Of a DNA stretch of 19,942 bases, positions 14,463-19,942 are shown in pieces. A program made the translations under genes and the position numbers. Below the pieces are notes generated by a model. It made no database searches. It saw only the letters and a program-made list of their open reading frames with translations, and was not told where the DNA came from. How positions within the stretch are numbered: position 1 is the stretch's first letter; each line of letters begins with the position of its first letter. The stretch covers positions 1-19,942 of the forward strand of contig CANRAT010000026.1 of assembly GCA_947628685.1 (NCBI GenBank), given 5' to 3'. The stretch is from an uncultured Bacilli bacterium. Its GTDB lineage: Bacteria > Bacillota_I > Bacilli_A > RF39 > UBA660.

Positions 14463-14894
14463 ATGAAAAACAAAGGATTTACTTTAATAGAGTTACTTGC
14501 GGTAATCGTAATATTAGCAATAATAGCATTAATCGCAACTCCAATTATCTTAGGAATTATTAATGATGCAAGAGAACAAGCAAAGAAACGTTCAGCAGAA
14601 TTAGTATATACAGGAGTTGAATATGCATACACAACATCACTATATAAAGGAGCAGATGGAGTAACAATAACAGATCCAACTTTAGAAACAATATCAAAAA
14701 ATATAAATATAGAAAATGTTAAAGAGGCTAATTATGCCGATAACAAAATAACTATTAAAACTGATGATGATGTAACTTGTGAAGTTACAGGAGATAATAC
14801 ACAAGGTTTTACAGTTAAATGTGGAGATGGAACAACAGCGGATAAGTATTTAAAGGACAAGAAAATTGCAACTACAACAAAACCATCAGAGTAA
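14463..14894 (+). CDS. Type IV pilin-like protein 7 (family B)
   Basis: This 143-residue prepilin has an ATG start after AAGGCGGTGAG. The tail follows family B (AYTTSLYKGADGVTITDPTLETIS) but is shortened by about four residues in the variable stretch after INIENV (KEANYADNK). Cys106 and Cys120 keep the 13-residue spacing of the family. The end is KYLKDKKIATTTKPSE. It heads the last unit of the array, with genes 8 and 9. Confidence 0.88.
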   Translation: MKNKGFTLIELLAVIVILAIIALIATPIILGIINDAREQAKKRSAELVYTGVEYAYTTSLYKGADGVTITDPTLETISKNINIENVKEANYADNKITIKTDDDVTCEVTGDNTQGFTVKCGDGTTADKYLKDKKIATTTKPSE

Positions 14895-14951
14895 TATTTT
14901 CTATAAAATAGTTTAAAAATATATTAGAATTTTAGCAAGAGAGGTGAGAAA

Positions 14952-15410
14952 ATGAAAAACAAAGGTTTTACTTTAATAGAATTACTAGCAGTAATCGTAA
15001 TACTAGCAATCATTGCACTTATAGCAACTCCAATAATTTTAGGAATTATTAATGATGCAAGAGAACAAGCAAAAAAACGTTCAGCAGAGTTAGTATATAC
15101 AGGAATTGAGTATGCATATACTGAAGCATTATATAGTGGAGCAGATGGAGCTACAGTAACAACTCCAACTTTAGCAGATATCAAAAGTAAATTAAACATA
15201 GAAAATGTAAAAGAGAGCAACGTAAAATTAGACCCAGAAACTAAGCCTACAAAAATAGTAATAACTACAGATGACAGTGTTGTTTGTGTAGTAACAACAG
15301 ATGAAACTACAAAATCACTTAAAATTCAATGTGGTAAAAGTGAAAGCGATGCTTCATATTTAACATCAAAAACATTGGAAGGAACAGAAATAAAAGCTGA
15401 AACAGAATAA
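14952..15410 (+). CDS. Type IV pilin-like protein 8 (family B, most divergent)
   Basis: This 152-residue prepilin is the longest of the nine. The ATG start follows AGAGGTGAG. The N-terminal half is standard apart from GIEYAYT instead of GVEYAYT. The tail is the most divergent of family B: TTPTLADIKSKLNIENV replaces TDPTLETISKNINIENV. A DPETKPTK segment is added before the first cysteine (Cys112), and Cys127 is 14 residues further on. The C-terminus TLEGTEIKAETE is acidic and lacks the IATT motif. This may be a minor or specialised subunit. Confidence 0.87.
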   Translation: MKNKGFTLIELLAVIVILAIIALIATPIILGIINDAREQAKKRSAELVYTGIEYAYTEALYSGADGATVTTPTLADIKSKLNIENVKESNVKLDPETKPTKIVITTDDSVVCVVTTDETTKSLKIQCGKSESDASYLTSKTLEGTEIKAETE

Positions 15411-15449
15411 TAAATCGATATAAGTAAATAAAAATAAGGTGGTGATAAA

Positions 15450-15851
15450 GTGAAAAACAAAGGTTTTACATTAATAGAGTTACTTGCAGTAATAGTAATA
15501 CTAGCAATTATTGCATTAATTGCTACTCCAATCATTTTAGGAATAATCAATGATTCAAGGACACAAGCAAGAAAACGTTCAGCAGAACTAGCATATACAG
15601 GCGTTGAATATGCAATTACATCATATATGTATAGTAATGGTGGACAAGTTCCAGGAAAAGTTGAAGATATTAAAGATTTCTTTAAAGTTGAGAATGTAAC
15701 ACTAACCGTAGAAACAGGTGATAAAGGAAAGATAACAGAAAATGGTGCTAAAGAAGGTGCTGAACCTTTATGCGAAGTTACTCATGCAGAAGGTGCATTT
15801 AAAGTTACTTGTAAAGATTTAATGGAAGAGAAAACAATAACACTTTCATAA
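15450..15851 (+). CDS. Type IV pilin-like protein 9 (family A)
   Basis: This 133-residue prepilin has a GTG start after AAGGTGGTGAT, so all four family-A genes start with GTG. The tail has AITSYMYSNGGQVP exactly as in protein 1, then IKDFFKVENVTLTV and MEEKTITLS as in protein 6, so it is a mosaic of two other A members. Cys108 and Cys121 are present. The gap to gene 8 is only 39 bases and unlike the others. It ends the array and is followed at once by a strong terminator. Confidence 0.87.
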   Translation: MKNKGFTLIELLAVIVILAIIALIATPIILGIINDSRTQARKRSAELAYTGVEYAITSYMYSNGGQVPGKVEDIKDFFKVENVTLTVETGDKGKITENGAKEGAEPLCEVTHAEGAFKVTCKDLMEEKTITLS

Positions 15852-15875
15852 AAACTCATACTTGAGTTTTTTTTT
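15850..15875 (+). terminator. Terminator at the end of the pilin-like array
   Basis: A 9-bp stem (AAAAACTCA at 15850-15858, TGAGTTTTT at 15863-15871) with a TACT loop continues into a T run. It starts at the stop codon of gene 9. Confidence 0.88.
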
Positions 15876-15890
15876 GCTTAATGATATAAT
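15862..15890 (+). promoter_or_regulatory. Promoter of der, overlapping the array terminator
   Basis: A TTGAGT (15862-15867) lies in the loop and 3' arm of the preceding terminator. After 17 bases comes TATAAT (15885-15890) with an extended -10 TGA. Confidence 0.65.
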
Positions 15891-15914
15891 ACTTTTGCTT
15901 GAAAGGGGTGCCTT

Positions 15915-17225
15915 ATGAAAAAATCAGTAGTAGCCTTAGTAGGAAGACCTAATGTAGGTAAGAGTACTATATTTAATAAAATGGTTGGTAAAAAGATATC
16001 TATAATAGAAGATACACCGGGTGTGACAAGAGATAGAGTATATGGGAGTGTTAATTATAAAGATTATAGTTTTCATTTAATAGATACAGGTGGTATTGAA
16101 CTTGGGAATAATGATTTTAATAACGAAATAAAAGTTCAAGCATCTCTTGCAATAGATGAATCAGATATTGTAGTATTTGTTGTAGATGGAAAAGAAGGAT
16201 TAACCAGTGAAGATTATTTAGTACGTGATATGCTAAAAAAAGTATCAAACAAAGTTATAGTTGCAATCAATAAATGTGATAGTAAAAAAATAAAAGAAAA
16301 TGAATATGATTTCTATGAACTAGGATTTGACAATATAGTTAAAGTAAGTGGAGAGCAAGGAACAGGAATATATGATTTACTAGATTTAATTACAAGTAAA
16401 TTTCCTAAATATGAAGAAGATATAGATGATACCAAAGTAAAATTTTCAATAATAGGAAGACCAAATGTAGGAAAAAGTAGTTTAGTAAATGCTTTACTTA
16501 ACGAACAAAGAGTTATAGTTTCTCCTATTGCAGGTACAACAAGAGATGCAATTGATACAGAATTTAATTACAATAATGAAAAATATGTTGTTATAGATAC
16601 AGCAGGTATGAGAAAAAAAGGTAAAGTATATGAAAACATTGAAAAATATAGTTTACTTAGAAGTTTAAAAGCAATAGATAGATCTAATGTTTGTGTACTT
16701 GTAATAGATGCTAAAGAAGGGATAATAGAGCAAGATAAACATATAGCAGGTTATGCAATTAATTCAGGGAAAGCAATAGTAATCGCAGTAAATAAATGGG
16801 ATTTAATAGAAAATAAAGATACGGCTATAAAAAAATGGAAAGAAGATATAAAATCTAATTTTTCTTTTATGCCATATGCAAAAGTAGTTTTCTTAAGTGC
16901 TAAAACAAAATCAAGAATTCATACTTTAATGCCAGAAGTATTAAATGCATATGAAAACAGTAAAAAAATGATAAAAACAAGTTTATTAAATGACGTGATA
17001 AGACAGGCTTATGAATTGAATTTACCACCTAGTTACAAAGGTAAAAGACTTAAAATATATTTTGCAAGTGAGACTAAAACGATGCCTCCAACATTTAACA
17101 TAGAAGTAAATAGCAAAGGACTTGTACACTTTTCATATGAAAGATATATAGAAAATAAAATAAGAGAATCTTTTGATTTGTTGGGCACACCAATAGTAAT
17201 AAATTTTAAAAACAAAGGAGAGTAG
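15915..17225 (+). CDS. der: Der (EngA), double-domain ribosome-assembly GTPase
   Basis: The protein has 436 residues, the normal length. Two GTPase domains lie in tandem. The first has GRPNVGKS at 10-17, DTGG and NKCD. The second has GRPNVGKSS from about 181, DTAGM and NKWD. A KH-like C-terminal domain follows, with PPSYKGKRLKIYFASE and PPTFNIEVN. Der is essential for maturation of the 50S subunit. The ATG at 15915 follows an AAGGGGTG ribosome site. It is transcribed alone: its own promoter lies in the previous terminator, and a hairpin that includes the TAG stop follows. Confidence 0.96.
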   Translation: MKKSVVALVGRPNVGKSTIFNKMVGKKISIIEDTPGVTRDRVYGSVNYKDYSFHLIDTGGIELGNNDFNNEIKVQASLAIDESDIVVFVVDGKEGLTSEDYLVRDMLKKVSNKVIVAINKCDSKKIKENEYDFYELGFDNIVKVSGEQGTGIYDLLDLITSKFPKYEEDIDDTKVKFSIIGRPNVGKSSLVNALLNEQRVIVSPIAGTTRDAIDTEFNYNNEKYVVIDTAGMRKKGKVYENIEKYSLLRSLKAIDRSNVCVLVIDAKEGIIEQDKHIAGYAINSGKAIVIAVNKWDLIENKDTAIKKWKEDIKSNFSFMPYAKVVFLSAKTKSRIHTLMPEVLNAYENSKKMIKTSLLNDVIRQAYELNLPPSYKGKRLKIYFASETKTMPPTFNIEVNSKGLVHFSYERYIENKIRESFDLLGTPIVINFKNKGE

Positions 17226-17238
17226 TTTCCTTTTTTTT
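17214..17238 (+). terminator. Terminator after der
   Basis: An 8-bp stem (from 17214; one G-T pair) with a GTAG loop ends in TCCTTT and a further T run. The stem includes the der stop codon. Confidence 0.7.
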
Positions 17239-17269
17239 GAAATCGTGTTATTATTGATTTGGTGGTAAT

Positions 17270-18553
17270 GTGGATAATAAAAAATTATTAAAAATAACAA
17301 GTGTATGTATTTTGGTTTTAGTACCACTCTTACAAATATTTTCAAGATATTTAGAAAAGTATAACATTATTAGTGCATATGGTTCAATAAATCCAGCAAT
17401 AGTATTATATTTTTCTATATTAGTTTTACTATTTATATATATAAAAGATCTAATTAAAAAAAGAAGAAAATTAGATATATATGACTATTTATTTTATATT
17501 CTAATTTTTACGGGTATTTTATCAACTATTTTTTCAATAGATAAAGGTATTGCAATATTAGGTAGAGAATATAGGGAAGAAGGATTACTATCAGTAATTA
17601 GTTATTATTTGTTATTTATAAATTGGAAAGTAAATGGACAAAAAGATATTATAGAAAAATTTATTAAATTTATAACTATAATTGCAATATTAAATTCAAT
17701 TTATGCATTATTTCAAATATATACAGATTTTGACTTTATAATAAGATATACACAGGATGAAAATATGGCATTTGGTCTATGTATAAATCCTAACTTTTTT
17801 GGTAGTTTAATCGTAACTGTTTTAAGTATTAATATTTGTAAATATTTGATAAGTAAGAAATCATCTTTATTAGAATATTTGATTATAATATTATTATTTA
17901 TCTCTTTAATAAATTCACAATCTACAGGTCCTTTTCTTACACTCATACTTGTAATAATATTTTTAACAGTATTCCTTAAAATTAAAAAAAGTTTAATATT
18001 TAAAAGACTATTAATATTATGCCTACTTTTAATAGCAACATATACATCTACATATTTTGTAAATAAATATATTTATACTATTGATAGATGTGAGATGTGT
18101 GATATTAATAAGACTATAAATGATGGTGGTAACGGTAGAATAGGAATATGGAAAAATAGTTTAAAACTTGTAAAAAACCATCCACTGGTAGGTGTTGGAT
18201 ATGATAACTTTTTCTTAGTATATCCTAATTCTAAAATCGATAATACTATAGGTATAGGAGTAACAGGTGGCGAATTAGAGATCAACAAACCAAATACTAT
18301 CTATATAATAGATAATGCACATAATATTTATCTTCATACACTTGTAACGACAGGTATTTTAGGTTTAATACCATATTTACTTTTATGCTTATTTACATTT
18401 ATTAGAGGATTAAAATCTAATAATAAGTTAATGTTTATACTTCTTAGTGGTTTTGTTGCATATAGTATTCAAGGATTTGCTAATATAAGTGTAATAGAAG
18501 TTGCTCCAATATATTTTATTATAATAGGACTTATGTTATCAATAAAAGACTAG
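17270..18553 (+). CDS. O-antigen ligase / Wzy-type polytopic membrane protein
   Basis: This 427-residue protein has about ten to twelve hydrophobic segments across its length and one large hydrophilic loop at about 260-350. In and after the loop it has the Wzy_C signature: IGIWKNSLKLVKNHPLVGVG, then DNAHNIYLHTLVTTGILGL with the conserved histidine. In other bacteria this family joins or polymerises lipid-linked surface sugars, and in Gram-positives it occurs in capsule, teichoic-acid decoration and protein glycosylation. No glycosyltransferase or flippase is next to it, so the sugar is unknown. It might modify the pilin-like or wall-sorted proteins nearby, but that is only a guess. The start is GTG at 17270 after GGTGGT. 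A nearby ATG (17268) is out of frame. Confidence 0.85.
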   Translation: MDNKKLLKITSVCILVLVPLLQIFSRYLEKYNIISAYGSINPAIVLYFSILVLLFIYIKDLIKKRRKLDIYDYLFYILIFTGILSTIFSIDKGIAILGREYREEGLLSVISYYLLFINWKVNGQKDIIEKFIKFITIIAILNSIYALFQIYTDFDFIIRYTQDENMAFGLCINPNFFGSLIVTVLSINICKYLISKKSSLLEYLIIILLFISLINSQSTGPFLTLILVIIFLTVFLKIKKSLIFKRLLILCLLLIATYTSTYFVNKYIYTIDRCEMCDINKTINDGGNGRIGIWKNSLKLVKNHPLVGVGYDNFFLVYPNSKIDNTIGIGVTGGELEINKPNTIYIIDNAHNIYLHTLVTTGILGLIPYLLLCLFTFIRGLKSNNKLMFILLSGFVAYSIQGFANISVIEVAPIYFIIIGLMLSIKD

Positions 18554-18562
18554 AACTAATTT

Positions 18563-18597
18563 AAACCTTTTACATAGACTAATGTAGGAGGTTTTTT
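18563..18597 (+). terminator. Terminator-like hairpin that buries the spoVIF ribosome site
   Basis: A 13-bp stem (18563-18575 with 18582-18594; two G-T pairs) and a 6-base loop is followed by T. The 3' arm contains TAGGAGG (18585-18591), the ribosome site of the next gene. It can end the transcript of the preceding membrane-protein gene and block translation on any read-through RNA. Confidence 0.75.
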
Positions 18598-18598
18598 C

Positions 18599-18841
18599 AT
18601 GGCATTTTCAGATTCTTTCTTTAATAGAATTGAAAAAAAAACTAATGTAGGTAAGGATACTATTATGGACCTTGCTAAAAAATTACAACAAAATGATTTA
18701 AAAAATGAAGGTACACTTAGAGAAGTTATTCAAACATTAAGTAAAATGACAGGTAAGGATGTATCAAAAGAACAAGAAGATAAAATAATAAATGCTGTTA
18801 TAACTGATAAAGTACCTAAAGATATAGATAAGTTAATTTAA
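18599..18841 (+). CDS. spoVIF: Stage VI sporulation protein F-like protein
   Basis: This 80-residue soluble, helical protein has the SpoVIF family pattern: FFNRIEKKTNVGKDTIMDLA at the start, TLREVIQTLSKMTGK in the middle and KEQEDKIINAVI toward the end. In Bacillus SpoVIF is a late forespore/mother-cell protein needed for proper coat assembly. The length is near the family norm. The ATG at 18599 lies 7 bases after TAGGAGG, but that site is held in a strong hairpin, so read-through RNA from the left should be translated poorly. With gpr it is the second gene specific to spore formation in this window. Confidence 0.8.
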   Translation: MAFSDSFFNRIEKKTNVGKDTIMDLAKKLQQNDLKNEGTLREVIQTLSKMTGKDVSKEQEDKIINAVITDKVPKDIDKLI

Positions 18842-18857
18842 TTGATTAACTTTTTTT
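18830..18857 (+). terminator. Terminator after spoVIF
   Basis: A perfect 8-bp stem (AAGTTAAT at 18830-18837, ATTAACTT at 18845-18852) with a 7-base loop is followed by five more Ts. The spoVIF TAA stop lies in the loop. Confidence 0.85.
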
Positions 18858-18870
18858 GTTATGGTATAAT
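18842..18870 (+). promoter_or_regulatory. Promoter of dus, overlapping the spoVIF terminator
   Basis: A TTGATT (18842-18847) in the terminator loop and 3' arm, a 17-base spacer and TATAAT (18865-18870) with an extended -10 TG are seen. The predicted leader is only about 9 bases and just accommodates AGGTGA. Confidence 0.65.
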
Positions 18871-18885
18871 TTTTTAGGTGACATT

Positions 18886-19863
<978 letters not shown>

Positions 19864-19942
19864 ACATGATGTGAACCCCAAATGGTAGATATCTTAAAAA
19901 AGCAAATATAAAAATCAAGGGCGAACGAAGTGAGTTCATCTT
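19864..19942. other. Right-edge segment, possibly the end of a repeated or mobile element
   Basis: There is no complete gene in these 79 bases. The stretch TGTGAACCCCAAATGGTAGA (19870-19889) resembles, by memory only, the terminal repeats of some IS3-family elements (ACCCCAAA...GTTAGA). Near the end, GAACGAAGTGAGTTC contains 4-base inverted arms and is less AT-rich than its surroundings. A repeated element at this point would also explain why the sequence ends here. Confidence 0.25.

Larger units (their letters stand above)
11457..15851 (+). repeat. Tandem array of nine type IV pilin-like genes
   Basis: Nine homologous genes lie head to tail on one strand. The first 57 codons are almost invariant in protein but vary at synonymous sites. 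The C-terminal halves form two families, A (genes 1, 4, 6, 9) and B (genes 2, 3, 5, 7, 8). Intergenic segments also recur: 1|2 resembles 3|4, 4|5 resembles 6|7 and 5|6 resembles 7|8. This shows that the array grew by duplication of blocks that included the regulatory DNA. Confidence 0.9.

Noticed and set aside
11387..15550. Several minus-strand open frames across the pilin array with similar sequences (e.g. SAERFLACVLASLIIPKMIGVA)
   Set aside because: They are mirror images of the conserved pilin 5' codons. They lack good ribosome sites and look alike only because the sense genes are repeats.
11457..15851. CRISPR array or minisatellite as explanation for the repeats
   Set aside because: The repeats are whole coding sequences of about 400-460 bases with variable 3' halves, not short regularly spaced repeats.

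Overview
The window is a low-GC, densely packed stretch of a Gram-positive (Bacillota) chromosome. The evidence is the strong AGGAGG-type ribosome sites, sigma-A promoters of TTGACA-N17-TATAAT type, the canonical rimP-nusA-ylxR-...-infB-rbfA operon, spore genes (gpr, a spoVIF-type gene, spoVG) and wall-sorted surface proteins. An uncultured gut member of the Bacilli (RF39/Erysipelotrichia-like) fits the composition, but that placement is inference. Trp is encoded by TGG inside intact genes. No gene in the window ends in TGA.

Layout. 1-299: the 3' end of an smpB gene whose upstream part is missing, then the spoVG promoter. 300-554: spoVG. 687-3554: two secreted surface proteins, each with its own promoter and terminator and both ending in the same NPNTYD sorting-type signal. 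3583-4290 (minus): a CPBP-family membrane protease. 4350-9049: the translation/transcription operon rimP (half-length), nusA, ylxR, a dCMP deaminase where ylxQ usually sits, infB and rbfA. 9059-9943 (minus): a membrane-anchored transglutaminase-like protein. 10035-10298 (minus): rpsT. 10396-11415: gpr, the spore germination protease.

11457-15851 is the most unusual part: nine consecutive type IV pilin-like genes. They share an almost identical 57-residue N-terminus (prepilin peptidase site KG|FTLIE) and fall into two C-terminal families in the order A-B-B-A-B-A-B-B-A. Promoters and terminators split the array into about four units (1-2, 3-4, 5-6, 7-9). Intergenic segments recur, which shows growth by block duplication. 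All nine keep two C-terminal cysteines 12-14 residues apart. No pilus ATPase, platform protein or prepilin peptidase is in the window.

After the array come der (two-domain ribosome-assembly GTPase), an O-antigen-ligase-type polytopic membrane protein, spoVIF with a ribosome site buried in a terminator-like hairpin, and a dus tRNA-dihydrouridine synthase. The last 79 bases may be the edge of a repeated or mobile element.

A recurring regulatory economy is visible: several intergenic hairpins that look like terminators also contain the -35 box or ribosome site of the next gene (pilin 7, der, spoVIF, dus).
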